Notes: a model not told the origin generated them from the letters alone. A stretch of DNA of 64,000 nucleotides from an uncultured Pelagibacteraceae bacterium (GCA_902634305.1 CACPJJ010000002.1:50115-114114), one strand, 5' to 3'. Shown: positions 1 to 10,168, counted from the stretch's first letter. Numbers and translations are program-made.

Positions 1-29
1 CAATTAAATTAATGATATTTTTCATAAAT

Positions 30-35
30 TATAAT
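30..35 (+). promoter_or_regulatory. -10 element of the tRNA-Arg promoter
   Basis: A perfect TATAAT hexamer lies 13 bases before the tRNA-Arg gene, which would put transcription start close to base 42. No good -35 hexamer is visible at the expected spacing (bases 7-12 read ATTAAT-like), so only the -10 element is supported. Confidence 0.4.
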
Positions 36-48
36 ATTAATACTATAT

Positions 49-125
49 GCGCTTGTAGCTCAACTGGATAGAGCGCCTGACTTCGGATCAGGAGGTTCTG
101 GGTTCGACTCCTAGCAGGCGCACCA
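49..125 (+). tRNA. tRNA-Arg (anticodon TCG)
   Basis: The sequence folds as a full cloverleaf. The acceptor arm pairs GCGCTTG with CAGGCGC (one G-T wobble), the anticodon stem pairs CCTGA with TCAGG around the loop CTTCGGA, and the T arm pairs CTGGG with CCTAG around TTCGACT. The anticodon TCG reads CGA and related Arg codons. The 3' CCA is encoded at 123-125. It ends 4 bases from the stop codon of the convergent dehydrogenase gene. Confidence 0.97.
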
Positions 126-129
126 TTAG

Positions 130-1008
130 TTAACTACTTTTTTCTAATAAGCGTATAACTCCAGAATCATCAAAATTTTCTAGTCCTTGCCTGCATCCTT
201 TTTCATACATTTTAAGTGCAACTTTAGTTAGAGGTAAATTTATAAAATGTTTTTTTCTTAATTGGTCAGCTAGTTTCATATCCTTTTTAAAAATACTTAG
301 TCTACTTAGTGGCTTAAAGTATTTTTTTTCTATCATTCTTTTTCCCCTATCAGCAAACATCCAACTTTGACCTGAGGAATTATTAATTATACTAAATACT
401 TTTTTTAAATTAATTTTTTCTTTTTTAGCCAACATAATAGCTTCAGCAGCAGATACAATTTGGATTCCTGCCAAGCAATTATTAATAATTTTTACAGTTG
501 AACCAGTGCCTACTTTGTTTCCTAAATTAAATATATTATTTCCTATATCTTTTAACAAAGCTAAATTTTTTTTATATATACTTTTTTTTGAAGAAAGCAT
601 TAAACTTAACTTTCCCTTTATTGCTTTATTTGGGCCACCCGATACAGGACAGTCAATATATTCAAAATTATTTTTTTTTAATTTACTGTAAACCTTTCTA
701 ACCCAATTTGGAGATACGGTTGTACAGTTAATAATAGTGTGATTTTTGGTAATTTTAAGCTTTTTTTTGATTTCTATAAATGTATCAAAAATTTTTTGGC
801 ACTGATTTTCATTTAGTACAATTATTATAAAGATATTTGTTTTTAAAAAAATTTCTTTTAAACTTTTTACAAAAATAAAGTTTTTACTAGATTTTATCTT
901 ATTATATTTATTGATATCATAGCCAAAAATTTTATATTTTTTTTTAAGATTCAATGCAATTGCTGATCCCATAGACCCCAAGCCAAGAATACCAATTTCT
1001 TTATTCAT
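130..1008 (-). CDS. 3-hydroxyisobutyrate dehydrogenase-family NAD(P)-dependent oxidoreductase
   Basis: This 292-residue protein belongs to the beta-hydroxyacid dehydrogenase family, which oxidises short beta-hydroxy acids such as 3-hydroxyisobutyrate, tartronate semialdehyde or 6-phosphogluconate relatives. The N-terminal Rossmann motif GLGSMG is at residues 9-14, the substrate-binding motif DCPVSGGPNKAIKG at about 119-132, and the catalytic lysine is K173 in GSTVKIINN. Length is normal for the family. It is the last gene of a leftward run, 2 bases after the ABC permease. The substrate cannot be fixed from sequence; an alternative is glyoxylate or succinate semialdehyde reductase (GLYR). It is unlikely to be functionally tied to the ABC genes. 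Confidence 0.8.
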   Translation of the reverse strand: MNKEIGILGLGSMGSAIALNLKKKYKIFGYDINKYNKIKSSKNFIFVKSLKEIFLKTNIFIIIVLNENQCQKIFDTFIEIKKKLKITKNHTIINCTTVSPNWVRKVYSKLKKNNFEYIDCPVSGGPNKAIKGKLSLMLSSKKSIYKKNLALLKDIGNNIFNLGNKVGTGSTVKIINNCLAGIQIVSAAEAIMLAKKEKINLKKVFSIINNSSGQSWMFADRGKRMIEKKYFKPLSRLSIFKKDMKLADQLRKKHFINLPLTKVALKMYEKGCRQGLENFDDSGVIRLLEKSS

Positions 1009-1010
1009 AC

Positions 1011-1802
1011 TTATTCTCCTATATTAATTAAAGTACCTTTTTTACGAGCTTTGCTGAAAGAGTAGTAAAATAAACAAATTGAAATAAATAAATACAAACC
1101 ATTTAAATAAAATGCTTTAAAAATATTTTCTATGTTTACGGTTCCATCAATTAAAATACTTCTCGCTTCTTCAAATATATAAACAAGCGGAAGCATATAT
1201 GCAATTCTTTGAAATATTTCAGGTAATATTTCTACAGGATAATAAATACAACCGAACGGAGCCAGCAAAAACATTGTTGACCAAGCAATATTTTCAAATG
1301 ATGGTCCAAATCTTAACAATCCTGATGATACCAAAATACCCAAAGTTATTCCAAATATATAAAGACTTAAGAATAATAAAAATAAACTTAGACCCAGATC
1401 CAATATAGAAATTCCAAACAGGGGAGAGGTTAGTAAAATTGCTGGAACTAAACCAATAAGGGCTCTAATTAAAGCAGTGAATATTAATGAAATTAAAATT
1501 TCACTCTTCTTAATTGGAGCAATAAATAAGTTTGTGAAATTTCTACTCCATATTTCTTCTAAGAATAACATATTGAAACCAATACTGGTTCTGAATAAAA
1601 AATCGTAAAGTATTGCGCATGTTAGTATAACTCCAACTGCATTACTGTAATAAGAGCTATAAGTAGAAAAAAAATTTGAAATAAATCCCCATAAGGTTAT
1701 TTGTATACTTGGCCAATAAATTAAATCTAGTATTCTAGGAAAAGACCTAGTTATTAAAAAAAAGTGTCTTAAAAACAATCCATACATTCTGCCAAAATTC
1801 AT
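1011..1802 (-). CDS. ABC-2 type transporter permease
   Basis: The 263-residue protein is almost entirely hydrophobic, with about six membrane segments and a short charged tail, as in ABC-2 (exporter-type) permeases. An amphipathic segment near residues 25-45 (DLIYWPSIQITLWGF) is typical of the family's first membrane region. It follows its ATPase by one base on the same strand, so the two very probably form a homodimeric exporter in the inner membrane. The substrate is unknown; family members move drugs, lipids, polysaccharides or haem-related compounds. The ATG start at 1802 fits the junction with the ATPase. Confidence 0.8.
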   Translation of the reverse strand: MNFGRMYGLFLRHFFLITRSFPRILDLIYWPSIQITLWGFISNFFSTYSSYYSNAVGVILTCAILYDFLFRTSIGFNMLFLEEIWSRNFTNLFIAPIKKSEILISLIFTALIRALIGLVPAILLTSPLFGISILDLGLSLFLLFLSLYIFGITLGILVSSGLLRFGPSFENIAWSTMFLLAPFGCIYYPVEILPEIFQRIAYMLPLVYIFEEARSILIDGTVNIENIFKAFYLNGLYLFISICLFYYSFSKARKKGTLINIGE

Positions 1803-1803
1803 T

Positions 1804-2526
1804 TTAATTTCTTACAAGTTTTAAAAAAACTTCCTCCAAATTTTTTCTTCCATGTTTTTTAATTAAATCATTTGGTTTACCTTGATCTATTATTAAACCA
1901 TTTTTCATCATCATTATTGAGGAGCACAATCGAGTGACTTCATCCATGTTATGAGAAGCCAATAAAATTGATACTTTTTTTTCTTTTTTGTAATTTTCTA
2001 AAAATGTTCTAACAAAATCTCCTATCTCAGGATCTAAAGATGCTGTAGGCTCATCAAGTAGCAATACGCTAGGATCATTAATTATTGCTTTTGCTAAACT
2101 TATTCTATTTTTTTGTCCAGATGATAATTCTCCGGTAACTCTGTTGAGTAAATTTTCTAATCTTAATTTATTAACTAAATAATCTATCTTTTCGTTTAAA
2201 TTTTTAACCGAGTAAAGTTTGCCATATACAATCAAATTTTGTTTTACTGTTAATTTTTTTGGCAATTCAATATAAGGAGAAATAAAATTTATTTTTTGTA
2301 AAATTTCAATTGGATTTTTTTCTATTTTTAATCCATTAATTAATACTTCGCCGTCGCTAGGTTTTAATAAACCTAATATCATACCAATTGTTGTAGTTTT
2401 TCCAGATCCATTTGGACCAAGTAATCCAATAATCTCATTTTCTTTGATCTCAAAACTTATATTTTTTACAGCTTCTTTTGCTCCGTAAGATTTTTTTAGA
2501 TTAATGACTTTTATAGAATTTTGCAT
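1804..2526 (-). CDS. ABC transporter ATP-binding protein (exporter type)
   Basis: This 240-residue nucleotide-binding subunit has the Walker A motif GPNGSGKTT at residues 37-45, the ABC signature LSSGQ at 134-138, and Walker B LLLDEP at about 155-160 followed by TASLDP. It powers the ABC-2 permease encoded one base downstream. Its start codon overlaps the last base of the Sua5 gene, so all four genes from Sua5 to the dehydrogenase look like one transcript. The transported substrate cannot be told from sequence. Confidence 0.9.
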   Translation of the reverse strand: MQNSIKVINLKKSYGAKEAVKNISFEIKENEIIGLLGPNGSGKTTTIGMILGLLKPSDGEVLINGLKIEKNPIEILQKINFISPYIELPKKLTVKQNLIVYGKLYSVKNLNEKIDYLVNKLRLENLLNRVTGELSSGQKNRISLAKAIINDPSVLLLDEPTASLDPEIGDFVRTFLENYKKEKKVSILLASHNMDEVTRLCSSIMMMKNGLIIDQGKPNDLIKKHGRKNLEEVFLKLVRN

Positions 2527-3458
2527 TATTTAGCTGATGCCTTTTTTAATCTGTCGTTAATTACTTCACCAAAACCAATATTTGGAATTTTTTCAACAAC
2601 TATACTTTTATAATTTTTATTCTTAATTACTCTTAAAGTTTTGTACAAATTTTTAGCAGCCTGTTTAAGATTCTTAGTTTTACTTAAGTAATAATAATTC
2701 TTATAAGATTTTTTTCTTTTTTTAATTAGAATAAATGCCTCATTTGGTTTTGGATTTGTAGTATTTAGTTTTATAGGTATTCCAGGAGAATAATGCAACT
2801 TTGATTGACCTGGCATAGTTATTTTTTTATTTGTTCTATTGTATTTAATATTTTTTTTTAGAGCTTTATTAATTTTTATTCTTTCAACTCCACCAAGTCT
2901 TAATATTCTGGGTTTATCAACTAAACTTATTATTGTCGATTCCAATCCAATTTTAGACCTACCTCCATCAAGTATAAATTTAATTTTATTTCCAAATTCT
3001 TCTTTTACATCCCCTTTAGAAACCGGACTTATTTTTGTTGAGATATTTGCACTTGGAGCAGCAAGAGGATATTTTAAAAGTTTAAGAAGCTTTTGAGTTA
3101 AATTATTTTTTGGGAATCTTACAGCTACTGTTGATTTATTATTTGTAACTATTCTTGAAATACGACTTTTTTTTCTAAGTTTTAAAACAAATGTAATTGG
3201 ACCAGGGCAAAACTTTTTGTATAAAATTAAAAAATTTTTATTTATTTCACAATCTTTTTTCAATTGATTTAAACTTGAATAATGAACAATAGAAGGATTG
3301 TTTCTTGGTCTTTTTTTTAAAGCATATATTTTTTTAACCGATTTACTTGAATATGCATTTGCGGCGAGGCCATATACTGTTTCTGTAGGTATGGCCACAC
3401 ATTCATTTTTATTTAAAAAAAAGATGCTTTTTTTAATATTTGCAAGATTATTATTCAT
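2526..3458 (-). CDS. tsaC: L-threonylcarbamoyladenylate synthase, Sua5 type
   Basis: The enzyme makes threonylcarbamoyl-AMP from threonine, bicarbonate and ATP, the first step in t6A modification of ANN-decoding tRNAs in the cytoplasm. The YrdC-like domain covers about residues 5-200, with the conserved PTETVYGLAANA near 23-34 and KKRPRNNPS near 47-55. The 310-residue length and a C-terminal extension mark the two-domain Sua5 form rather than short TsaC. It is the first gene of a leftward operon. Only 19 bases separate its ATG from the ATG of divergent xseB, so each promoter must overlap the other gene or the mRNAs have almost no leader. Confidence 0.9.
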   Translation of the reverse strand: MNNNLANIKKSIFFLNKNECVAIPTETVYGLAANAYSSKSVKKIYALKKRPRNNPSIVHYSSLNQLKKDCEINKNFLILYKKFCPGPITFVLKLRKKSRISRIVTNNKSTVAVRFPKNNLTQKLLKLLKYPLAAPSANISTKISPVSKGDVKEEFGNKIKFILDGGRSKIGLESTIISLVDKPRILRLGGVERIKINKALKKNIKYNRTNKKITMPGQSKLHYSPGIPIKLNTTNPKPNEAFILIKKRKKSYKNYYYLSKTKNLKQAAKNLYKTLRVIKNKNYKSIVVEKIPNIGFGEVINDRLKKASAK

Positions 3459-3477
3459 GTATTATCACCACTAATAT

Positions 3478-3714
3478 ATGAAAGAAAAAAATTTTCCAAA
3501 TAATAATAATCTTTATTCATTAGATGAACTAACTAAAGAGGTCAATCAAATCATAGAAAATTTGGAAAAAGAAAAAAACTTAGAAAATGCAGTAGAAGAT
3601 TATCAGAAACTTATCAAATTAAATAAGATTATAGAAAAAAAATTCCAAGCTAATTTGAAAAATATTTCTTCAGAAGCAAAAGCTAAAATAGATAAAATAA
3701 TAAAAAGATCATGA
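3478..3714 (+). CDS. xseB: Exodeoxyribonuclease VII small subunit
   Basis: This 78-residue, highly charged helical protein matches the XseB pattern: a first helix (LDELTKEVNQIIENLEKE) and a second (NAVEDYQKLIKLNKIIEKKF) forming a two-helix coiled coil, then a short basic tail. XseB binds XseA to make ExoVII, which degrades single-stranded DNA from both ends. No xseA lies in the window, which is usual because xseB often sits alone upstream of ispA and dxs. Its stop overlaps the ispA start by 4 bases. Confidence 0.82.
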   Translation: MKEKNFPNNNNLYSLDELTKEVNQIIENLEKEKNLENAVEDYQKLIKLNKIIEKKFQANLKNISSEAKAKIDKIIKRS

Positions 3715-4583
3715 ATAAAGACTTAAATCGTATTGCAAAAGACACAAATAAATTTTTGAACTCCTATATTAAAAGACAATCAAAAACTGAATTAATTAAA
3801 TCAATGAAATATGGGCTTCTACCAGGAGGAAAAAAAATAAGATCTAAAATTTTAATTGATGTTGGAAGATTTTTTAATTTAAATTATAGATCCTTAATTA
3901 AAATCGGAGCCGCAGTAGAGTGTATACATGCTTATTCTTTAATTCACGATGATTTGCCCTGCATGGATAACGATTTAATTAGAAGAGGAAAACCATCTAC
4001 TCATAAAAAATTTGGCGAGTCCACAGCAGTCCTTGCTGGAAATTCTTTGCTTACACTTGCATTTGAAATACTGAGTGACAAAAATTTATTATTAAAAGAA
4101 AGAACAAAAAATAAATTGATTAAACTTCTTTCTGAATGTTCGGGTCATACCGGCATAGCAGGGGGCCAATATTTAGATTTAAATTATGAAAAAAAAAAAG
4201 TAAAAAGAAAAAAAATAATTGATATGCAAATAAAAAAAACAGGAAAATTATTTGCATTTTGCTGCATCACTCCAGCACTGATTTCAAATAAAAATGAAAA
4301 AGTTTTAAAATTTTTTGAAAAAATAGGTTTTGAAATTGGATTATTATTTCAAATCACTGATGATTTGATTGATTATAAAGGAATTTCAAAAAAAGCTGGA
4401 AAAAAAACAAAAAAAGATCAAAAAAAAGGAAAAGCTACTTTAATCAGTTTACTAGGTTATAAAAATACTATTAAATACGCCAACAAAATAAAAAATAATA
4501 TTTTAAATAAATTAAGTTTTCATGAAAAAAAAAGTGAAAGTTTAAAAAAAACGATTTTATTTATTTTTGAAAGAGAAAAGTGA
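3711..4583 (+). CDS. ispA: Short-chain polyprenyl (farnesyl/geranylgeranyl) diphosphate synthase
   Basis: The enzyme condenses isopentenyl diphosphate with allylic diphosphates to C15 or C20 products. The first aspartate-rich motif DDLPCMDND is at residues 80-88 and the second, DDLID, near 213-217; the GGKKIR diphosphate-binding motif is at 39-44. At 290 residues it is of normal IspA length. The order xseB-ispA-dxs is the classic proteobacterial one. The gene overlaps xseB by 4 bases and dxs by 4 bases, so the three are probably translationally coupled. Product chain length is inferred from the context. Confidence 0.92.
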   Translation: MNKDLNRIAKDTNKFLNSYIKRQSKTELIKSMKYGLLPGGKKIRSKILIDVGRFFNLNYRSLIKIGAAVECIHAYSLIHDDLPCMDNDLIRRGKPSTHKKFGESTAVLAGNSLLTLAFEILSDKNLLLKERTKNKLIKLLSECSGHTGIAGGQYLDLNYEKKKVKRKKIIDMQIKKTGKLFAFCCITPALISNKNEKVLKFFEKIGFEIGLLFQITDDLIDYKGISKKAGKKTKKDQKKGKATLISLLGYKNTIKYANKIKNNILNKLSFHEKKSESLKKTILFIFEREK

Positions 4584-6493
4584 TTAAACAATATCAATAC
4601 TTAGATAAAGTTAATTTTCCTTCTGATATAAAAAATTTAAAACCATCGGAACTAAAAATTTTAGCTAAAGAAGTTAGGGAAGAGATGATTCATGCAGTTT
4701 CAGTTACAGGAGGTCATCTCGGAGCAGGTTTAGGAGTTGTAGAATTAACAATAGCGCTACATTATGTGTTCGATACACCTAATGATAAAATTATTTGGGA
4801 TGTTGGACATCAGACTTATCCTCATAAAATACTAACTGGGAGAAAAGATAAAATAACAACTCTTAGACAAGGTGATGGCCTTTCAGGTTTTACAAAAAGG
4901 TCAGAAAGTGAATATGATCCATTCGGTGCAGCACATAGTTCAACATCAATCTCAGCTGCACTTGGTATCGCAACAGCAAATAAATTAGAAAAAAAATCTA
5001 ATCAAGTTGTAGCGGTCATAGGTGATGGTGCGATAAGTGCAGGAATGGCATATGAGGCAATGAATAATGCTGGATCTTCCAAAACAAAAATGATTGTAAT
5101 ATTAAATGATAACGACATGTCTATTGCAAAACCTGTTGGAGCAATGAGTACATATCTTGCAAAAATTCTATCAGGAAAAATTTACTTTAATTTTAGAGAA
5201 ACAATTAAACTAATAATTTCAGCTTTTTCAAAGAGGTTTAGTGACAAGGCAAAAAAGGCAGAAGATTTTTTGAGATCAGCAGTGACAGGAGGTACCTTAT
5301 TTAATTCATTAGGTTTTTACTATGTTGGTCCAATTGATGGTTATGATTTAGACAATTTAATTTCAGTTTTGCAAAACGCCAAAAAATTAAATTATGAAGG
5401 TCCAATAATGATTCATATTAAAACTGAGAAGGGAAAAGGATATGAATTTGCAGAAAAATCCCATGATAAATATCATGGTGTTGCTAAATTTAATGTTAAA
5501 ACTGGAATTCAAGAAAAAAGCAAATCCAACATACCATCTTATACGAAAGTTTTTGCCAAAACTTTGATTAAGCACGCTGAAAAGGATAGCAAAATTATTG
5601 GAATAACGGCTGCAATGCCGTCTGGAACAGGAATGGATTTATTTTCTGAAAAGTTTCCAAATAGAATGTTTGATGTAGGAATTGCAGAACAACATGCGGT
5701 AACTTTTGCCGCTGGATTGGCAACAGAAGGTTATAAACCATACGCAGCAATATATTCAACTTTTTTACAAAGAGCTTATGATCAAGTTGTTCATGATGTA
5801 GCAATACAAAACTTACCTGTTAGATTTGCAATAGACAGAGCTGGACTTGTGGGAGCAGATGGACCAACACATGCAGGATCCTTTGATATTACATACTTAT
5901 CTACACTACCAAATTTTATTGTTATGGCAGCAAGCGACGAAGCTGAACTTGTTAGAATGATTAATACATCTGTTGATATAAATAACAATCCTTCTGCTTT
6001 AAGATATCCTAGAGGCAACGGTGTAGGAGTTGAACTGCCAGATATTGATGAAAAAATTGTAGTAGGAAAAGGAAGATTAATCTTAGAAGGAAAAAAAGTT
6101 GCAATAATAAATTTTGGAGCAAGATTGAGTGAATGCTTGTTAGCTAATGAAATATTAAATAAAAAAGGTATTGGAATAACGTTAGTTGATGCAAGATTTG
6201 CTAAGCCACTTGATGAGAATTTAATTTGGGAAATATCGACAAATCATGAGGCATTAATTACAATTGAAGAAGGTTCGTTAGGGGGATTTGGTTCACATGT
6301 TAGTCAATTTTTATCAGAAAAAAACTTATTAGATAATAATTTAAAATTTAGATCAATGATTCTACCAGATAAGTTTATAGATCATAATAAACCAGAAATT
6401 ATGTACAAAGAAGCTGGCCTCGATGCTGAAGCAATTGTTTCAAAAGTTTTTGATACTTTAAATTCAAAAATTATTGTGCAAAAACAAAACTAA
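4580..6493 (+). CDS. dxs: 1-deoxy-D-xylulose-5-phosphate synthase
   Basis: The enzyme joins pyruvate and glyceraldehyde-3-phosphate to make DXP, the entry to the MEP isoprenoid pathway and a precursor of thiamin and pyridoxal phosphate. The thiamin-diphosphate motif [18 protein letters not shown] begins near residue 148 and continues to NDN. The transketolase-like second half carries [10 protein letters not shown] and [15 protein letters not shown]. The length of 637 residues is typical. The GTG start is inside the GTGA overlap with the ispA stop. The gene converges on aroC with only 3 bases between the stop codons and no terminator. Confidence 0.97.
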   Translation: MIKQYQYLDKVNFPSDIKNLKPSELKILAKEVREEMIHAVSVTGGHLGAGLGVVELTIALHYVFDTPNDKIIWDVGHQTYPHKILTGRKDKITTLRQGDGLSGFTKRSESEYDPFGAAHSSTSISAALGIATANKLEKKSNQVVAVIGDGAISAGMAYEAMNNAGSSKTKMIVILNDNDMSIAKPVGAMSTYLAKILSGKIYFNFRETIKLIISAFSKRFSDKAKKAEDFLRSAVTGGTLFNSLGFYYVGPIDGYDLDNLISVLQNAKKLNYEGPIMIHIKTEKGKGYEFAEKSHDKYHGVAKFNVKTGIQEKSKSNIPSYTKVFAKTLIKHAEKDSKIIGITAAMPSGTGMDLFSEKFPNRMFDVGIAEQHAVTFAAGLATEGYKPYAAIYSTFLQRAYDQVVHDVAIQNLPVRFAIDRAGLVGADGPTHAGSFDITYLSTLPNFIVMAASDEAELVRMINTSVDINNNPSALRYPRGNGVGVELPDIDEKIVVGKGRLILEGKKVAIINFGARLSECLLANEILNKKGIGITLVDARFAKPLDENLIWEISTNHEALITIEEGSLGGFGSHVSQFLSEKNLLDNNLKFRSMILPDKFIDHNKPEIMYKEAGLDAEAIVSKVFDTLNSKIIVQKQN

Positions 6494-6496
6494 AAT

Positions 6497-7582
6497 TTAT
6501 TTTCCACACTGAGCTTTGTTCATTAAATAATGATCTAATATAACACAATGTGCCATTGCTTCTCCAATTGGGACTGCTCTTATTCCTACACAAGGATCAT
6601 GTCTTCCTTTAACAGATATAGAAGTGTTTTTACCAAATTTATCTATTGTTTTTCTTGAACTTAATATTGATGAGGTAGGTTTTACCGCAAAAGATACTTT
6701 AATTTCTTGTCCACTTGAAATTCCTCCAAGAATTCCTCCTGCATTATTAGATTTAAAAACAGGGTATTTTCCTTTTTGTACAATTTCATCAGAATTTTCT
6801 TCTCCAGTTAAAAATGCGGAATTCATTCCCGATCCAATATTAACTCCTTTTACAGCGTTAATACTCATCATTGCAGAAGCTAAATCCATATCTAATTTTG
6901 AATAAATAGGTGCTCCTAATCCTACAGGAACTCCTCTAACTCTTATCTCAATAGTTGCTCCACAAGAAGAACCAGATTTTCTAATACCAAGTAAATATTT
7001 TTCCCATAGTTTTAAAATAGATTTGTCAGGACAAAAAAATGGATTTTTATTTATTAATTTGTCATTCCAATTATTTGTGTCACATCCAAGAATACCAAGT
7101 TGAGTAACTGCTCCAATTACTTTATATTTTTTTCCTAATTTGTTTTCTAAAACTTTTTTTGCTATTGCCCCCGCAGCGACTCTACTGGCAGTTTCTCTTG
7201 CTGACTGTCTTCCGCCTCCTCGGTAATCTCTTATTCCATATTTTTTAAAGTATGTATAATCAGCATGACCTGGTCTAAATTTATTTTTTATTGTTTCGTA
7301 ATCTCTTGATCTCATATCTTTATTGTAAATTATCATTGAGATTGGAGTACCAGTTGTTTTTCCCTCAAACACTCCTGACAAAATATTCACTTTATCATCC
7401 TCTTTTCTTTGAGTTGTAAATTTTGATTGACCCGGTTTTCTCTTATTAAGTTCAATTTGTATGTCTTTTTCAGTTATTTTTATATTTGGAGGAGAGCCAT
7501 CTACCACACAACCTATAGCAGGTCCGTGAGATTCGCCCCAAGTAGTAAAACGAAATAACTTTCCAAAAGTATTAAATGACAT
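6497..7582 (-). CDS. aroC: Chorismate synthase
   Basis: The enzyme converts EPSP to chorismate using reduced FMN, the last step of the shikimate pathway. From the ATG at 7582 the protein begins [20 protein letters not shown], the family's conserved N-terminus. The longer frame starting at 7624 would add 14 residues unlike the family and would overlap the pdxH start, so I chose 7582. Other signatures are [20 protein letters not shown] and the C-terminal [17 protein letters not shown]. The gene is single, convergent with dxs and divergent from pdxH across 33 bases. Confidence 0.97.
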   Translation of the reverse strand: MSFNTFGKLFRFTTWGESHGPAIGCVVDGSPPNIKITEKDIQIELNKRKPGQSKFTTQRKEDDKVNILSGVFEGKTTGTPISMIIYNKDMRSRDYETIKNKFRPGHADYTYFKKYGIRDYRGGGRQSARETASRVAAGAIAKKVLENKLGKKYKVIGAVTQLGILGCDTNNWNDKLINKNPFFCPDKSILKLWEKYLLGIRKSGSSCGATIEIRVRGVPVGLGAPIYSKLDMDLASAMMSINAVKGVNIGSGMNSAFLTGEENSDEIVQKGKYPVFKSNNAGGILGGISSGQEIKVSFAVKPTSSILSSRKTIDKFGKNTSISVKGRHDPCVGIRAVPIGEAMAHCVILDHYLMNKAQCGK

Positions 7583-7615
7583 TAAATATATTATATAAGT
7601 TATTTTGTTGAAATT

Positions 7616-8242
7616 ATGAATCAAAAAAACTCGCTAGGTATAGATTTATGCTTCAAGGATTTAGATAATCCAATAGATTTGTTTGAAGACTGGTTTAATG
7701 AAGCTAAAAAAACTGAAATTAACGATCCAAACGCCTTAGCTTTGGCAACAGTAGGAAAAAATGGGATACCTTCTGTAAGAATGGTTTTACTTAAAGACTT
7801 TAATGAAAAAGGATTTGTTTTTTATACAAATTTAAATAGTCGAAAAAGTAACGAAATAAAATCTAACCCAAATACAGCAATGTGTTTTCATTGGAAATCA
7901 TTATTAAGACAGGTTAGAATTACTGGGAAATTGACAAATGTTTCTGATGCAGATGCTGACAATTATTACAATAGCAGATCATATGGAAGTAAAATAGGAG
8001 CATGGGCTTCAAATCAAAGTAGTATTTTAAAATCAAGAGATGAGTTACTAAATTCAATTGAAGAGTTTAAGAGAAAATATTCGAATGAAAAAAATATACC
8101 AAGACCCAAATATTGGTCAGGATGGAATTTATATCCTACCGAAATTGAATTTTGGCTTGATGGCAAAGATAGGATACATGAAAGATTACTTTACAGCAGA
8201 AAAGATAACAATATTTGGGAAAAAAATCTCCTAAGTCCTTAA
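7616..8242 (+). CDS. pdxH: Pyridoxamine/pyridoxine 5'-phosphate oxidase
   Basis: This FMN enzyme oxidises PNP or PMP to pyridoxal 5'-phosphate. Recognisable segments are [21 protein letters not shown] (FMN and phosphate binding), [14 protein letters not shown], a region near residue 120 with [12 protein letters not shown], and the C-terminal dimer/FMN motif from about 175 to 195 ([18 protein letters not shown]). The usual C-terminal RLAP of E. coli PdxH is replaced by a shorter tail ending LLSP. At 208 residues it is near normal. Its stop overlaps the end of the convergent polyprenyl synthase gene by 4 bases. Confidence 0.93.
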   Translation: MNQKNSLGIDLCFKDLDNPIDLFEDWFNEAKKTEINDPNALALATVGKNGIPSVRMVLLKDFNEKGFVFYTNLNSRKSNEIKSNPNTAMCFHWKSLLRQVRITGKLTNVSDADADNYYNSRSYGSKIGAWASNQSSILKSRDELLNSIEEFKRKYSNEKNIPRPKYWSGWNLYPTEIEFWLDGKDRIHERLLYSRKDNNIWEKNLLSP

Positions 8243-9252
8243 TAAGATCTTTCTAAACTAAATGAAGTAAGATTTTTTAGAATTTCTTTCTCCTTAGATT
8301 CATCAAAAATACTAAGAGAATTAGACGCAAGGTTAATAAAATATTCTGCTTTTGTGTAACAACCGGAAATAATATTATAATTTTTAATCATTAATAAAAC
8401 TTTTTTCAATTCTTCTTCATTTCTCTCATCTTTTTGAAATAGTTTTTTCAACTCGAACTTTTCATCTTTATTAGCTTTTTGATATAGAAGAATAATTGGT
8501 AGAGTAACTTTTCCTTCATAAAAATCGTTGCCTATTTTTTTTCCAAAGAATTTAAGTTCTGAATTGTAATCCAAAGTATCATCAGCTATTTGAAAAGTAA
8601 GTCCAAGGTTTTTTCCATAAAACTCTAGAGCTTCTTTAGTTTTACTTTCTTTATTTGCCAAAATAGGACCAACTTTTGTTGCTGCTGCAAAAAGCGAAGC
8701 AGTTTTTGCAGAAATTATTTTTAGATATGTTTCTTCGAGCATATCTATTTCACCTTTATGCTGTAGTTGTAATACTTCACCTTGTGAAATCTCAGCGGAT
8801 GTAGAAGATAGAAGTTTTAATATTTCTAAGTTTCCATCTTCAACCATCATTTCAAAACATCTACTTAGCAAGTAGTCACCAACCAAAATTGATGATTGAT
8901 TTCCCCAAATGCTATTTAATGTTTTTCTTCTTCTTCTAATTTCACTATTATCGATTACATCATCATGCATGAGTGTAGCTGCATGAATTAATTCGACACA
9001 AGCTGCTAAATTTATATCTCTACCACCTTTGGAATATCCACAAATTTTAGCTGCTCCCAATGTTAGAAGTGCTCTAAGTCTTTTTCCGCCAGTTCTTAAG
9101 TGGTAGCTTGTCATCTCATCAACAAGACTTACTTTGCTAGATAATTTTAATTTAATTTTCTCTTCGACTAATACTAATTTTTCTTCAACTGAATTTTTAA
9201 GTTCTGAATATGAATTATTTATTCGATTTTTTAACTGAACAACTGTTCCCAT
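8239..9252 (-). CDS. ispB: Long-chain polyprenyl diphosphate synthase (octaprenyl-type)
   Basis: The 337-residue trans-prenyltransferase is the second of its family in the window and the one expected to make the ubiquinone side chain. Motifs are GGKRLR at residues 55-60, the first Asp-rich motif DDVID at 97-101 followed by RRRR, and the second DDTLDYN near 225. The longer length and small residues before the first Asp-rich motif fit a long-chain enzyme rather than farnesyl synthase. The gene is monocistronic, with its own divergent promoter region of 109 bases shared with the S49 peptidase gene. Confidence 0.88.
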   Translation of the reverse strand: MGTVVQLKNRINNSYSELKNSVEEKLVLVEEKIKLKLSSKVSLVDEMTSYHLRTGGKRLRALLTLGAAKICGYSKGGRDINLAACVELIHAATLMHDDVIDNSEIRRRRKTLNSIWGNQSSILVGDYLLSRCFEMMVEDGNLEILKLLSSTSAEISQGEVLQLQHKGEIDMLEETYLKIISAKTASLFAAATKVGPILANKESKTKEALEFYGKNLGLTFQIADDTLDYNSELKFFGKKIGNDFYEGKVTLPIILLYQKANKDEKFELKKLFQKDERNEEELKKVLLMIKNYNIISGCYTKAEYFINLASNSLSIFDESKEKEILKNLTSFSLERSY

Positions 9253-9294
9253 GCAGTTAAAGTAGTATAATTAGCGCAATATTATACTTATCAA

Positions 9295-9322
9295 TTGACG
9301 CACCTAAAACTTCAACTATAAG
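9295..9322 (+). promoter_or_regulatory. Sigma-70-like promoter for the S49 peptidase / glyQS / ppdK operon
   Basis: TTGACG at 9295-9300 and TATAAG at 9317-9322 are separated by 16 bases, a reasonable housekeeping promoter pair. Transcription would start near 9329, giving a leader of about 33 bases before the ATG at 9362. The divergent gene has its own AT-rich -10-like boxes in the same interval. Confidence 0.5.
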
Positions 9323-9361
9323 TACACTTTATATTAAATCAAAAATTTTATAAGCATAAGT

Positions 9362-10168
9362 ATGTTATCTTTTTTTAAAAAAAAAAAAATTATACCCCAC
9401 ATTAAACTAAGTGGAGTGATAGGTAATGTTGGAAAATTTAAACAAGGTATTGACTTTGCGGGACAAGAAGAAATAATTAAAAAAGCTTTCTCAATTAAAA
9501 AAGCACCTGCAGTTGCTATTTCTATTAATTCACCAGGAGGATCTCCAGTTCAATCACATCTAATCCATGACTTTATTAGATCGCAGGCAAAAAAAAATAA
9601 GAAAAAAGTTATAATTTTTGCTGAAGATGTTGCAGCATCAGGAGGATATTTAATTGCGTGTGCAGGCGATGAAATTTATGCAAATCAAAGTTCTATAGTA
9701 GGATCAATAGGCGTGATTTATTCATCTTTTGGTTTTAAAGATCTTATAAATAAAATAGGAGTTCAAAGAAGAGTTTATACGGCTGGTAAGAATAAAAGTA
9801 CACTTGATCCTTTTATGGATGAAAAAAAAGAAGATATTGAAAGATTAAAAACGATTCAGCTTGATCTTCATAAAGATTTTATCGAAGTTGTAGAGAACAG
9901 TAGGTCAAAAAAATTAAAAAAAGATGTTGGAATAGAATTATTCTCAGGAGAATTTTGGTCAGGTAGAAAAGCAAAAGAACTAGGATTAATAGATGGAATA
10001 GGGAATGCTGATCAAGTTTTGAGAGAAAAATTTGGTGAAAAAATAATCATTAAAAAATTTGAGAAAGCAAAAGGCTGGCTTGCTAGAAAATTATCTTCAG
10101 AAAATCATACAGAACAAGCAATTAGTATTTTAGAAGAAAGATCTATCTGGCAAAGGTATGGTTTCTAA
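9362..10168 (+). CDS. S49 family serine peptidase (SppA/SohB-like)
   Basis: The family degrades signal peptides or membrane-protein remnants using a Ser-Lys dyad. The nucleophile is in [11 protein letters not shown] (S93), the probable general base is K145 in [11 protein letters not shown], and SINSPGGSP at 54-62 forms the oxyanion strand. At 268 residues it is a minimal S49 protease. Unlike SppA or SohB it shows no N-terminal membrane anchor, only a lysine-rich start, so it may act from the cytoplasmic side. The first codons include a run of 13 A after 7 T (9370-9389). It overlaps glyQ by 11 bases. Confidence 0.85.
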   Translation: MLSFFKKKKIIPHIKLSGVIGNVGKFKQGIDFAGQEEIIKKAFSIKKAPAVAISINSPGGSPVQSHLIHDFIRSQAKKNKKKVIIFAEDVAASGGYLIACAGDEIYANQSSIVGSIGVIYSSFGFKDLINKIGVQRRVYTAGKNKSTLDPFMDEKKEDIERLKTIQLDLHKDFIEVVENSRSKKLKKDVGIELFSGEFWSGRKAKELGLIDGIGNADQVLREKFGEKIIIKKFEKAKGWLARKLSSENHTEQAISILEERSIWQRYGF

